The notes under the pieces: generated by a model
What the model was told of the DNA's origin: nothing
What the model saw: only the letters and a program-made list of their open reading frames with translations
Databases searched by the model: none
Shown: positions 47,936 through 59,943 of the stretch, one piece after another
Position numbering within the stretch: position 1 is the first letter of the stretch
How the letters are laid out: the number at the start of each line of letters is the position of its first letter
Program-made: the position numbers and the translations under genes
Origin: Cepaea nemoralis
Lineage: Eukaryota; Mollusca; Gastropoda; Stylommatophora; Helicidae
Assembly (NCBI GenBank): GCA_014155875.1
Contig: JACEFZ010014466.1
Coordinates: 27,432 to 91,431, forward strand
Length of the DNA: 64,000 nucleotides
Direction: 5' to 3'

Positions 47936-49224
47936 TTGTGATGAGAACTTCTCATGCCCATGTTCATGTGATTGTTCTGTTCTGTCTTCTCATGTCTTCT
48001 TGTTTCCCCTTTCCCTTCATGAATGCCCGTCCAGACCCTATTAATGAACATATTTCTCCCCAGTCTACAAAGGTGTTGTTTGTTTCCCCAGTTACCCCCA
48101 TGAAACCTCTGGAATATGTTGTTACCAGCTTGTTTTCATTGGATGATAGAACATATCTCTTGGGATATTAGCACCAGAAGGTGAGCAGATGGTCCAGTGA
48201 TGTACTGCCCACTTGGTCGGACATTCTGGAGATCGCTTTGCTTCTCGTCACATGTGCCACGCACATGTTTATAGACCTGATGGGGATTGTTCTGTGACGT
48301 CCCTAAATGTACTCCTGTGTAGATGCCTTTTATATTCCAAGTAATAAGAAAGCATATAACTGCCAGCATGTCGTCATGGAGACTATGCCATACAGATGCA
48401 TATGTTTAGTATATATTTTGCCAGACGGTTAGACTTTGGAAAGTGACTTCACTTCTACGGTAGTTTACGTGTATATGGACGTACTACACATCGTGTAAAT
48501 ATATTTCCAGATGGCTGGACTAAATGAGAACATATTTCTATGGGTGGCTGAATCTTCTATGAGATCATGGAAAAGTCATGTCCACGGTAGATAAGGCGGA
48601 GACGACTTGGTTATCGATTGTCGTATAGCAAGGCTCCTCCTGTACGGTATCCACGACGTGGAACAGCTCAACATCCACATTAGCAGCTGTGATCAGACTG
48701 CTCCAGGCTGAGCGATCAGCAGCAATGTTCTTCTGATTTCCAAAGCCGGGAACTAGAAGTTTATGCATAAGCTTACGTTCTATCTTCTCTTACATTTAGT
48801 TTCATACAACTTGGCTAGGTATCTTGTAATGATTACATTTTGTAACATTCAGCATCTATACACTCTATAGATAACTGAACTGTGGATTTTTCGACTCGTA
48901 TTTCGTTGACGAATGCTACGGTGGCATTCAACTCATGTGTCCAGCAACATACTGCAGACTGAAGAAGTCTGCCCCTGACAAGACCATTTAAATGTCTGCA
49001 GACAGACTGACAAGCAATCCGTGGCGTCTGTGCGTGACTTCTCCAGCAGAGGATATATTTGAAAGTGTTTTCAACTCTTTGAGAAGGGGAGGCAATCAGA
49101 GGAGAAGTCCAGGCTCTCACAAAGAGGGATAATTTTCAAAGGAAAATGGATTCGGAGGGTGAGTAATGTGTCTGTTGGCATATGTGTATTTGTGTATGCT
49201 TGTATTTATGTATGCTTGTATTTG
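47936..49224. other. Low-copy-looking spacer with two uncertain minus-strand frames
   Basis: The longest stretch here free of recognisable repeats. Minus-strand frames at 48,565-48,768 (67 codons, including GFGNQKNIAADRSAWSSLIT) and 48,833-49,120 (95 codons, Cys-rich CWRSHAQTPRIACQSVCRHL) have protein-like composition but no recognised domain. They might be exons or remnants. No splice structure could be established. Confidence 0.35.
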
Positions 49225-49432
49225 CGAATGCTTGTATTTATATGCCGGTTCCGTGGCGACGAGTTTACGGACGCCGTCGTGGTCCCGCATACCCGCATTA
49301 GAAAAAGTTGCGGGTGATTCAGAATGCAATGGAAAACTACTGAACGTAAACTTACCAAGAGATAACAACAGCACAAAAATGTTGATGTTAACTGCTGTAT
49401 ATATCACGAGACGGCTCATGAGGAAATAAATA
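49225..49432 (+). mobile_element. SINE family A copy
   Basis: Head region TCCGTGGCGACGAGTTTACG, body AATGGAAAACTACTGAACGT and tail AAAATGTTGATGTTAACTGC, matching family A at 49.9 and 13.1 kb. The B box is degraded. Confidence 0.75.
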
Positions 49433-49569
49433 TGTATGTTTATATTTGTGTTTACTGTCACGTATGTTTCTGTACGACTTGTTAAGTTGTCAGTTGGTTT
49501 CATGTACGCGAGGTTGATCATTGGTGTGCGATTTGTATATTATTTCATACGTTAACGATTCTTGGTTGT

Positions 49570-49760
49570 CTACGTACTTACATACGCACTTACCTACCTA
49601 CCTATCTAACTTAATACCTGCCTACCTTCCACCTACATATTTACTACATGCCTACCTACTTATTTGTATACCTAGATACCCACCTATTACTTACTTTCGT
49701 ACCGTCCTACCTACTTACATAACTGCCTGTCTGATTATACCTACTTTCCCGCCTGCCTGT

Positions 49761-49791
<31 letters not shown>

Positions 49792-49840
49792 CCCGCCTGT
49801 CTGCCTGCCTGCCTGCTTGCTTATTCATGTCACCCCTGAC
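49570..49840. repeat. TACC and CTGC microsatellites
   Basis: TACCTACCTACCTATCT-type sequence at 49,590-49,740, then (CTGC)n at 49,750-49,825. Confidence 0.9.
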
Positions 49841-49867
49841 TGTCCTCTTCATTTGTCTGTCGGTTCA

Positions 49868-50098
49868 CCCACTCTGTGGCCAAGGAGTTTCGAATGCAGT
49901 TGCAATCCCACATACCACGTTCGAAACACAGCTGCAGGCGATTTGGAAGCAGACCGCCTTGCGTTGGTTTCCATACAAAGATATGAGTGTCCGTCATTCA
50001 GAAAGCAATGGCAAACTACTGAACGTAAACTTGCCAATAAATCACAAGCAATCAAAAAATGCCAGTGTTGACTGCGAAGTCCTCTAAAGGATATGCTA
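49868..50098 (+). mobile_element. SINE family A copy
   Basis: Head CTGTGGCCAAGGAGTTTCGA (A-box region) and ACGTTCGAAACACAGC (B box), body AAAGCAATGGCAAACTACTG, tail AATGCCAGTGTTGACTGCGA and CTCTAAAGGATATGC. One of the most complete copies. Confidence 0.85.
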
Positions 50099-50298
50099 CT
50101 TTTGTTGTTGTGGACCAGCCTGCCTACCTGTTCATATCAGCATACAGCCAGCCCGTCCACGTGTCTGCTAGTTTGTCTGTTAACCAACCTGGCTATCTGC
50201 CTGTCTTTCTAGCGGTCACAGCCTCTAATCGACATGTCCATGTGACTGTTAGTCTCTATGTCTCTCTCGCTCTCCTCATGTGTCCATCTTAGCCAGTA

Positions 50299-50404
50299 AT
50301 CTTCTTCTTCTTCTTCTTCTTCTTCTTCTTCTTCTTCTTCTTCTTCTTCTTCTTCTTCTTCTTCTTCTTCTTCTTCTTCTTCTTCTTCTTCTTCTTCTTC
50401 TTCT
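50299..50404. repeat. TTC microsatellite
   Basis: About 35 uninterrupted TTC units, a homopurine/homopyrimidine tract able to form triplex DNA. Confidence 0.99.
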
Positions 50405-50892
50405 GCGTTGGTCCGGAATGTTGTTTTAGACGTAATTGCGTTGTGCTAGTTTACAGCAGAGCTGTGATACTTGCGCTTTTTGGCTGACACTTCCGACTTC
50501 TGCGGGCATTTCTTGACCGGGTTAACCTTCCCGGGTGGTTCGTAGGACTCTCACTGTTGTGGTATTATGTCGCATCCCAGCAGGCCCATTTAGAACAGCC
50601 GAAGACATCCCTGTCAGCCCTCAAGGGAAGGCAGGGGTATACCATGGGCATTCCCCGCCATCCAAGCGAATCGTGCATCTGTGCGTATTGATCCTGAGTG
50701 TTTTTCGCAGCATGTTTAGGTTACTGTGTAGTACACTAGTAGTGTGTAGTGTTTCTGGTTTTCTTGATCATGGCAGACCAGCGTGTGTGTCCCGTATAAA
50801 GAAACCACCGACTTGAAGAGTTCCAAGACATAAACGAAAGGGATGACGGGCCGGAGCCAGGCGTCGCCGGCGAAAATGCGACCTTCTGGGCC

Positions 50893-53247
50893 TCAAGAAC
50901 ATGCGTATTCTATAATGGAACTGTGCCCGCGCAAAACAATGAGGCCCAATTGTGGAAAGCTTGGCATACAGAAAAGATAAAGCAGCGCTTCAGGAGACGA
51001 GACTGGATGTTAATTCACTCCATATAGCCGGCTTCAAATGTTATTACAACAAGCGACACCTGGGAATGGCGATTCTGATTGGAGACAGCATAGTGGCCTC
51101 AGAGCTGGACATGTCCAGGTGGGACAGTGACGAGATACAAATACAGGCTGTTAGAGTTCACTCCGGTCTACCATTCGTGTTGGTTAATGTTTATGCCTGT
51201 AACGCGAGTGTGGATTCCCAGAGATGGCAATGTCTGAATGACATATTACGTCATAAGAGGAATGTCATTTCTCTGCGGCGATTTCAACGCTAAAGGCAAA
51301 TCATTGGGGAACATTGCTTCCAACACAGGGGGAAGAACTCGAGACGCCATTTAAAACCAGTAACCTTGTTTGTATCAACAGTTTCTGTGTCACCAGGACA
51401 GCAAGTCGTCCAGGTGATGAGGACAGTGTTATTGACCTGGCGCTAGTTTCTCCTTCACTCACTACAGTGTGTAGATGGGGTATCCTAGCGCACCATGGCA
51501 GCGACTACCACCCTTGCAGCATATTGGTAGAGAACGGCAGAACCAGGCAGCACAAGTCAACAGTCAAGACCTTAAAGTATGACAGTTCAGGGCGAGATGT
51601 GGTGAGTAAAATAAGGCCCGACAAACGCTGGAATCATCATGGCAGGAATAAAAGCTGGGAGCAGCGACATTGGTGGAATTGTGAGGTGGAAAAGACCTGG
51701 GTGGATTAGCATGGTGCTGTAAGGAAATGACAAAACGCCAAGAAGAACAGAGTTGCCTATCCTAGTCTTATCGTGCACTTGGAAAGAGAGATGGACAACA
51801 AAGTTAACTGTTTCAAAAACCTGGTTAAAGTGTTAAAAGTGAAAAGTGGACAGATGTGTATCAAAGAATAAGCACAGGCAACTCACTGAAATTGTTCTGG
51901 CGACTACATAAACGTATGAATGGGGTAGACAAGAATAAGGGTGTTCCTGACTTCCAAAGTGCCTTATCTGGCAGAGGTCTGACGAGAATAAGGGCAAAGT
52001 CCTTTTAGAACACTACCTAGAGGAAAGCAATCAGATAGACATGAGAGGCCGAAATTTTGCCAAGGTGGTTACCTCAGATAGGCGTGAGACGCAGAAAATT
52101 GCAGTTGAAGACACAGTGACAGTGAAAGAGATCAGAGCTGTGCTTAGACGAACAAAAAACAGCGCACCAGTGCCAGATGGTTTAACGTATGACGACATCA
52201 ATATTTGTACCGACAACGAGCGAGAGGAACTAGCAGATATGTACAACAACAGCATAGGGAGTGCTAGCATCAAGAAGGAGTGATTACACAGCTATCTGAT
52301 TCCCTTGCCGAAGCCTGGCACAGACACACAACAATTCATGGACATCGGGTAATAACCATGCAAAATACAATAGGCGAGCTGCTGGAGAAGTTAACTGCCA
52401 GGAAAATATTAAGTCAGCTAGAGAGGCAAGGTTGTTTCCCACCTACCTGGGTGGGTACCGTCCAGACAGAGAAATCTTGACCAACGCAGCAGTTTTTGCC
52501 CATGATATCTATGAAGGTTTCCTCTCAGGCATTGAAACATGAGCTGTGGCGATTGGTCTTGAGGATGCGTATCACAGAGTCCCATTGGATTTCTTAATGT
52601 TTCAGCTTCTTGAACTCAAGATAAGTCTATTCCTCATTATTTGGATCGCAGCAACTCTCTCCAACGCAAAGTAAATTTTAGATGTGGCAGTTGCACCTCT
52701 GAACCAACAAAAATATATCCGGGCCTACCACAGAAATCGCCATTATCTGCGGTGCTGTTCAACGCCTACACTGCGAGATTAACATGCAAGCAGATAAGAG
52801 GACCGGAGAGGGTATTGTCATATGCCGACAATGTGTTAGTGTATCGTCAGGGTAAGGATAGAGATCGGGTTGAGATCAACAAACACAATTAAATCGCATA
52901 AGCACTTGGTGTGTAGAATCTGGGGCGATGGTCAACCCAAAGAAGGCAGCAGTGACATGGTTCTCTTTGAATAATCATATTGTCAACACTACAACACCAA
53001 CTGTCAATCTGGGTTCAGAGATGGTGGAAAGAACGCAGGCAATGATACGTTTTGATCGAAGTCTTGCTTATCATGAACACATAGATCGGGTGGTAACAAA
53101 GGCAAATAGAGGTCTGGTTGCGATGAGGGTGATGGCGGTGGCAAACTGTGAGCAGCGCCATCTATGTCTTCTATACGAGGGTCTGGTCCTTTCTGTCTTG
53201 GAGTATGCAATGGCAACCCTTACTATCAACCGTAAGCAGATCAGATT
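50893..53247 (+). pseudogene. LINE family L5, endonuclease plus RT remnant
   Basis: The longest LINE body in the window. The endonuclease starts near 50,905 with an RIL-WNC motif whose Gln codon is now TAA. Then come KAALQETRLDV, the CGDFNAKG motif near 51,280 and GSDYHPCSI (catalytic SDH-like) near 51,510. RT follows: KNSAPVPDGLTYDDI near 52,160, VAIGLEDAYHRVPLDFLM near 52,550, GLPQKSPLSAVLFNAYTARL near 52,720 and SYADNVLVYRQG near 52,825. The catalytic YADD is changed to YADN and several stops and frameshifts are present. Motif spelling (LEDAYNRV, VLVYRQG) is shared with the copy at 55.6 kb. It belongs to the I/jockey/R1 side of non-LTR elements by motif order; exact clade uncertain. Confidence 0.87.
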
Positions 53248-54640
53248 AACTCACTCTAGTGTGCTGGCTGTAACTGTCGTGTTTGATCACACGTGTAATT
53301 AACTCACTCTAGTGTGCTGGCTGTAACTGTCGTGTTTGATGACACGTGTAATTAACTCACTCTAGTGTGCTGGCTGTAACTGCCGTGTTTGATGACACGT
53401 GTAATTAACTCACTCTAGTGTGCTGGCTGTAACTGCCATGTTTGATCACACGTGTAATTAACTCACTCTAGTGTGCTGGCTGTAACTGTCGTGTTTGATG
53501 ACACGTGTAATTAACTCACTCTAGTGTGCTGGCTGTAACTGCCATGTTTGATCACACGTGTAATTAACTCATTCTAGTGTGCTGGCTGTAACTGTCGTGT
53601 TTGATGACACGTGTAATTAACTCACTCTAGTGTGCTGGCTGTAACTGCCGTGTTTGATCACACGTGTAATTAACTCACTCTAGTGTGCTGGCTGTAACTG
53701 CCATGTTTGATCACACGTGTACTTAACTCACTCTAGTGTGCTGGCTGTAACTGCCGTGTTTGATCACACGTGTAATTAACTCACTCTAGTGTGCTGGCTA
53801 TAACTGCCGTGTTTGATGACACGTGTAATTTAACTCACTCTAGTGTGCTGGCTATAACTGCCATGTTTGATCACACGTGTAATTAACTCACTCTAGTGTG
53901 CTGGCTGTAACTGTCGTGTTTGATCACACGTGTAATTAACTCACTCTAGTGTGCTGGCTGTAACTGCCATGTTTGATCACACGTGTAATTAACTCACTCT
54001 AGTGTGCTGGCTGTAACTGTCGTGTTTGATGACACGTGTAATTAACTCAATCTAGTGTGCTGGCTGTAACTGCCGTGTTTGATCACACGTGTAATTAACT
54101 CACTCTAGTGTGCTGGCTGTAACTGCCATGTTTGATCACACGTGTAATTAACTCACTCTAGTGTGCTGGCTGTAACTGCCGTGTTTGATGACACGTGTAA
54201 TTAACTCACTCTAGTGTGCTGGCTATAACTGCCGTGTTTGATGACACGTGTAATTTAACTCACTCTAGTGTGCTGGCTATAACTGCCATGTTTGATCACA
54301 CGTGTAATTAACTCACTCGAGTGTGCTGGCTGTAACTGCCATGTTTGATGACACGTGTAATTAACTCACTCTAGTGTGCTGGCTGTAACTGCCGTGTTTG
54401 ATCACACGTGTAATTAACTCACTCTAGTGTGCTGGCTGTAACTGCCATGTTTGATCACACGTGTAATTAACTCACTCTATTGTGCTGGCTGTAACTGTCG
54501 TGTTTGATGACACGTGTAATTAACTCACTCTAGTGTGCTGGCTGTAACTGCCGTGTTTGATGACACGTGTAATTAACTCACTCTAGTGTGCTGGCTATAA
54601 CTGCCGTGTTTGATCACACGTGTAATTAGTTTACTCTAGT
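53248..54640. repeat. 53-bp minisatellite adjoining L5
   Basis: About 26 copies of a unit containing AACTCACTCTAGTGTGCTGG and CTGTAACTGCCGTGTTTGAT plus ACACGTGTAATT. It begins directly where the L5 reading frame loses similarity. Two-letter variants (GTCGTG/GCCATG/GCCGTG, GATCAC/GATGAC) alternate along the array. Each unit contains an ACACGTGT palindrome. Confidence 0.96.
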
Positions 54641-55409
54641 ATGCTGGATGTAACTGCTTCTCTGTGCTGAGGCGTCTGACGTTGGCTGGTATTAATGATG
54701 TTGCTACAATGTTTATTGAATTTCAAGTCCCACCAACGGTTGCTTGGACAGGGCCAGATCAAATAATTTCGCGGGTCTTATACTGCCCACTGGCCCATCG
54801 TTCCACCCTCCCCCGATTCATACAGATTTAAAGCGTGTCCTCTACACGGATGCATGTAAACAACTTAATTATAAATTAATCAGGTACATGAAAGAAAAAC
54901 AACGCTACAGGGAGAAACTGTCTATTCAGCTGCCAGAATTTCCCACTACACAAATAAAATAAAAATAGACACGGAATCTTCCGTTCGCATCGATCGGATA
55001 TGACCCTATGGGCTTGGTTTAATCGAAACGGAGAATTTCATGTGAAGGCACCACAATAGGATGGGGATGTATTGAGAGGGCATTCGCATCTCGTGGCCTC
55101 CAGTAAATGGAAGAGGGACGGGAACAAGGGATTCACACTGGTAAACAAATAACCTGAGCTAAATGAGTGTTTGGCAAATGTTGCTACACTGGGAGAGGAG
55201 AAACGGAAGAGAAAAGATGTAAAAAATAGGTGGAGGGCAGATGAGAGGCGATAGCGCCATAACACAAATTTCAAAAATGGTGAAACACAAACAACTGAAA
55301 CGCATTAAAGAAATGATTTGATAAATGAAAGAAAATGAGGAAGAAAGGAGCATTGTAAGAAATAAACATGAATTCCCCGTGTACTCGCTCAAAAGGGCCT
55401 TTAATAAGC

Positions 55410-55465
<56 letters not shown>

Positions 55466-55578
55466 GTATTAAATGTCTGATTATAATAGGTTATAATAAA
55501 TGCAAGCCAATTTTCTAGTAAATATCAGATCATAATTGGTTACAGTAATGTGAGCTCATTTTGTAGTAAATATAAGGT
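54641..55578. other. Spacer with TTA microsatellite
   Basis: 54,665-54,830 could be a diverged continuation of L5 (LRRLTLAGINDVATMF in one frame) but this is weak. (TTA)n lies at 55,409-55,464, followed by three diverged copies of a roughly 48-bp unit (AAATATCAGATCATAATTGG). The rest is unassigned. Confidence 0.5.
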
Positions 55579-56105
55579 CATAATTGGTTGTACGTAAACA
55601 AGAGACAGTGGCGATAGCTCTTGACCTGGAGGATGCGTATAACAGGGTTAGGTATGATCGGTTGATATACACTCTTATGGACACGGAGGTCTGCCTTTGC
55701 CTTGTTAGATGGGTTGCGACAGTCCTTTATGAGCGTAAGGTTGCAATGCGCATGTGTTCCTGGACTTCTGACGCCTGTACTATTACACCTCTTTAATGTC
55801 TACACCAGTAAAGTCGCAGGTATTGAGACACCAGGTGTGGGTAGAATCTTGACATTTGCAGATGATGTGCTGGTGTACAGACAGGGCAGAGACAGGGCCA
55901 GTTTGGCGAAAGACTTACAGGTGGCGGTAAACAGGGTGGCAGAGTGGTGCAGGGACGCAGGGGCCATTATACACCCAGACAAGGCTTCGGTCGTGTGGTA
56001 CTCTCTGGATAACCGGATCGTCAAGGCAGATGTCCGAGGTACTATGTTGAATGGATGCCCTCTTAGTAGAGAGTGTACATTGAAGAACTTGGTTTGTCTT
56101 TAAGT
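55579..56105 (+). pseudogene. LINE family L5, second RT fragment
   Basis: Encodes VAIALDLEDAYNRVRYDRLI (motif A), then after a frameshift near 55,790 LFNVYTSKVAGIE, LTFADDVLVYRQGRDRASLA (intact FADD motif C) and AEWCRDAGAIIHPDKASVVW. Truncated at both ends. It retains the catalytic pair that the 52.8-kb copy has lost. Confidence 0.88.
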
Positions 56106-56835
56106 ATCCAAGTTTTGTATTTCTGTTTCCTGTTTTGCTGTTTCCGTTTCAGTCTGTGTGCTGTTAATCTTGGGCTCTTCGCCTGTGTGAGAAAACAGAC
56201 TTTTAATTCTTCTTTCTTCATCCTTTCAGTTTTCTTTCTTTCCTCTTAATTTTCTGCCAGTCTAAGTTCCTGTCTGAAGACCCCAGCCTCTAGCCCTAAT
56301 GATAGTACCCCACTAGAACGTACCTTCCAGCGGATGCAGCTATTTCTGTTCTGTTTTATTGACTTTAAGATAACAATGAAAATACTCACAACTGACACAT
56401 ACAGTCATTAAAACGCTCAATGCCAGCTGTGGTTAAACAGTGGCGTCCCCCACACAAAAGGCTCGGTGGGCGTGATGTTGTTACTGGAGCCACCTCTGGG
56501 AATCCCTCCTATAAACTAGGAGCCCAATGATAATATATAATTATCTACTTTGAATACAAACAAATTACCCCAGCGACGCTACATTATACTGTTGTCGAGT
56601 ATGTAGACTTTGAAGAATATTTTTGATGTCAACAATACATTGCTACAACATAAATGATTTAATTATTTTTTATTCTACCGGTCAATAGAGTAATTGAGTT
56701 AAATAGACGTCGCTGCAAAAATTGCTGTACAGTAAGTGATATGAACTTTGGTCCGCGCTTGAATGATTAGCATATTAATGCTATATTATTGCTCAGTTCC
56801 AGATCCTGAAATGAATGGAATACTCCTTTAGCTAC
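56106..56835. other. Unassigned spacer
   Basis: No gene or repeat recognised; AT-rich to the right. Confidence 0.4.
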
Positions 56836-56837
56836 GT

Positions 56838-56877
<40 letters not shown>

Positions 56878-56888
56878 GGCAGACAGGC

Positions 56889-56940
<52 letters not shown>
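56836..56940. repeat. CAGA microsatellite
   Basis: About 26 (CAGA) units with two CAGG variants, directly adjoining the 3' end of the minus-strand L1 copy. A shorter CAGA stretch lies at its other side (57,390-57,428). Confidence 0.97.
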
Positions 56941-57392
56941 CATCATCCATCATGTGCAATGGCGATAAGCGTGGGCGGTCATGTTCTGCCATCTCACTCG
57001 ATCACCAGAGTCGTGGATCAGCTCCGTGTTTCTGGCTCGACCATGCCATGTGGCCAAGCCACCCTGGTATTTAATTCTTGGTCTTCCCATTGGCCTGTTT
57101 CCTTCGATCTTGCCAGTTGTCACCAAGTTCTCCAATCCATTTCTTCTCATAACATGCCCAAAAAATTGTGACTGTCTACGTCTAATGTCTCTAATCAGTT
57201 TGCGATTCTCATTTGTTTCTTGAAGGACTTGTTCGTTGGTTTTTCTGTCTGTCCATGGTATTCTTTGCATTTTCCTCAGAAACCACATTTCCATAGCCAT
57301 TAGCTGTTCTTCAGCTTGTCTGTTTCATTGTCCACGCTTCACATCCATATAAAAGTACAGGCTCTGTGTAGCACTTCAACACTCTTTTACAG
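56941..57392 (-). pseudogene. LINE family L1, 3' end
   Basis: An open minus-strand frame (57,300-56,950) encodes MEMWFLRKMQRIPWTDRKTN, FFGHVMRRNGLENLVTTGKI and GNRPMGRPRIKY, the C-terminus of L1. Upstream sequence to 57,392 adds RVLKCYTEPVLLYGCEAWTM across a frame break. It is flanked on both sides by CAGA repeats, indicating insertion into or next to that microsatellite. Confidence 0.9.
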
Positions 57393-57659
57393 ACAGACAG
57401 ACTGACAGACAGAGAGACAGACAGACAAAAATCCACAGACATAAATCTCCGATCAGCTTGTGACATAGCTGATCAATACCAAGCTTGTAGCAGCGGTGTC
57501 TAGCACATTTTCTAGCCTTTGGATCTCGGGGGCTGAATGAAAAACCTGGGACATCAGTTGAGCAGGGACGGGTGTCAACACAGATTTATCTTTAATTAAA
57601 TCTACCGAAGATTGTGAGCCCGGGGTTGAGAAAGTTCGGGTCTCCCTGTGGTTTGTGTG

Positions 57660-57694
57660 GGCGTGTGTGTGTGTGTGTGTGGGGGGGGGGGGGG
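57660..57694. repeat. GT microsatellite and G run
   Basis: (GT)n followed by 14 G (57,681-57,694). Confidence 0.95.
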
Positions 57695-57699
57695 CAGAT

Positions 57700-58100
57700 T
57701 GATAAATGTAAATGGTGGCTTTCATCTGTGATGTGTTTTTGGCCAGACTGGTAAGTGTAAATAGTGGCTAATGCGGGTGGTGCGTCGTCTGTGGTGTGTT
57801 TCGCCAGATTTTAAGTGTAAATGGTGAATTGGGTAGGGATGTGCCGTCTATTGTCTGTTTGACCAGATTGGTAAGTGTAAATGGTGGTCTGGGTTAATGA
57901 TCGGTCGTCCGTTGTGTGTTTGACCAGATTGGTAAGTGTAAATGGTGGTCTGGATTGATGGTCGGTCGTCTAGAAGATTGGACTTTTAACTCTTAATTCC
58001 GATGCATTAACAATGAGGTGGCTTTAATCCTGAAAGGGGCTTGCAACGGCCGGTGTGTTTGACAAAACTGGTTAGTGTAAATGGTGGCTGTCAAGACACC
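57700..58100. repeat. About 60-bp degenerate tandem repeat
   Basis: Five to six copies containing GACCAGATTGGTAAGTGTAA and ATGGTGGTCTGGGTT; one copy near 58,060 is separated by about 100 bp of unrelated sequence. Confidence 0.85.
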
Positions 58101-58971
58101 GAACTAGATCCCAGGACACGGGCCTTCGGGTTGAGTGAGCGGAACTTGTTATTTAGTGTACTGAATGTGAGTGTTATCTTTTCTAACTACATTGTCATGG
58201 TTAACGCACATCATTCATTTTACCAGGAACGTTAGTTTATATCCATACAACATATATTAACTTTACCCGCTACTTAACTTCATATCGATACAACAAATGT
58301 TCACTTTACTCACCACTCCACTTCACGCCCATACAACAAATATTAATTTTATGGCAGATTGTTGTTTGCAATATATGTTTTTTACAGGTCTTCCCATCAA
58401 TTTGTAGATCTGCAAGGATCTTCATCATGTTCACATGTCTTACTTTATCGAAAGTCTTTGTGTGATCAATAAAGCATAGATGTAGGTCTCTGTTTACTTC
58501 TGTAGAACGTTCCATTAATGTTCGCAGCATATACACAGCATTTAATGTACTCTTGCATTCTACAAACTCACACTGTTCTTTTCCTATTTCGAGATGCATT
58601 ATTTCCTAACTCTTTGTATGATAATTCTTAGAGAAATCTTCGTGGTGTTGCTCATTATACTAATTGTTCGATGTTGATCACATTCCAAGGCTCCTGATTT
58701 CTTTGGGATTGCAATAAATATAGAATTACATAATTCAGGAGGTATATCGCCAGTATCATATATTGTATTTAGGAGTCTGGTGAATTGGTCTGTTCCATAT
58801 TCTTCTAAGGCATTGATCATTTCTATTGTGATGTTGTCTGGACTCGGGGTCTGGCTAGTTTTCATATGGTCAAGAGCATTCTGAACTTCCATCTTCAAAA
58901 TTGATGGCCCTTCATTATTATTCCGAATATTATACTGTTTTTCACTTGTATTATCGTATAGGTTTTTCACA

Positions 58972-59640
58972 TACAGTGAAACTTCGGTTTTCGTCGATAA
59001 TCCGTCCAAAAATAATCAACGAAATCCGAAACCGACGAATATTGAGGCAATTATTTCCATATGAATCAATATAAATCCAAATAATTCGTTCTAGACACTC
59101 CAAAATACATACCAAAAAGCACATATGTTATAGATAATAATTATAGCGCTTAATACTATTTTTCTGCCCCAAACTTGTCCGAACTCGCACCTTCGCTGTG
59201 CCTAATAACACTGTGTATGCCAGACACTCCTGAAATCTTCGAACTATAATCTGCTGGCCTTTAAATCACTAACTACAGTAGCACTCGTCCCATGCATTTT
59301 CTTAATGAGATCGGCATACAACAGACTGACCAGTTCACATATGATTGTTTCAGAAACAGAATCGCTATTTAACTGTGTTTTATTTATCCAAATTAATAAT
59401 AACTGTTCGACGTCTTCAATTGTTTGCGATCTCTGTTTTGTTAGCACATTCACTCCCTTCGCCGCATTAGCCTCCCTTATTTCTTTCTTTTTCGCCACAT
59501 TGGAACTTATGGTGTAATGGCGACCTCCCGTACATGCGGCCTATTTCAGCAATCTTAAATGCCGCTCTCGTATTTTTCAACTCGATCCTGTTCCTGGCCT
59601 TCTTCTTCGAAGAGCTGCTGGCTCTAGAAAATGTCTCTGG
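58972..59640 (-). mobile_element. Tigger/pogo-like DNA transposon remnant
   Basis: The left end is a TIR-like CAGTGAAACTTCGGTTTTCG at 58,974, preceded by TA, the target duplicated by Tc1/mariner-pogo elements. The minus strand encodes AKKKEIREANAAKGVNVLTK followed by IEDVEQLLLIWINKTQLNSD, SVSETIICE and GTSATVVSDLKASR. This is the CENP-B-type helix-turn-helix region of Tigger transposases. Upstream GRSP in another frame looks like the end of the first HTH. The DDE catalytic domain and the right TIR are missing. The break point in L1 is at TATGTGAAAAAC. Confidence 0.82.
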
Positions 59641-59943
59641 TCCCATGATGGAGCTAACGGGAAAGGGTCCGATCTTGTGAGGTAATTATGAACAGTTTTT
59701 TCAATTCTCATTTTCTCTTCATTGCTTTCATGTTTTCATCCTTTTGTTCTTCTCGTCCTGTCGTCACTTTTTAATGTAGTCACAGGAGATCTCCTTGACT
59801 ATATGTTGTGTTTGTGAATGTGTTTGTTTGCTGATGAAGGCTGATCGCCGCAACGTCCTGTATGTGTCGTAAATTTGTTATGTAAAGCTGCACTACTTAG
59901 TGTCATTTTATATTGTTTAGATTTTCACAGCTTCACCGCAGTT
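59641..59943. other. Unassigned segment between Tigger and L1
   Basis: It interrupts L1 together with the Tigger remnant. No TIR or coding motif was seen; CTGATGAAGGCTGATCGCCG near 59,835 vaguely recalls a SINE/L2-type 3' end. Confidence 0.4.
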
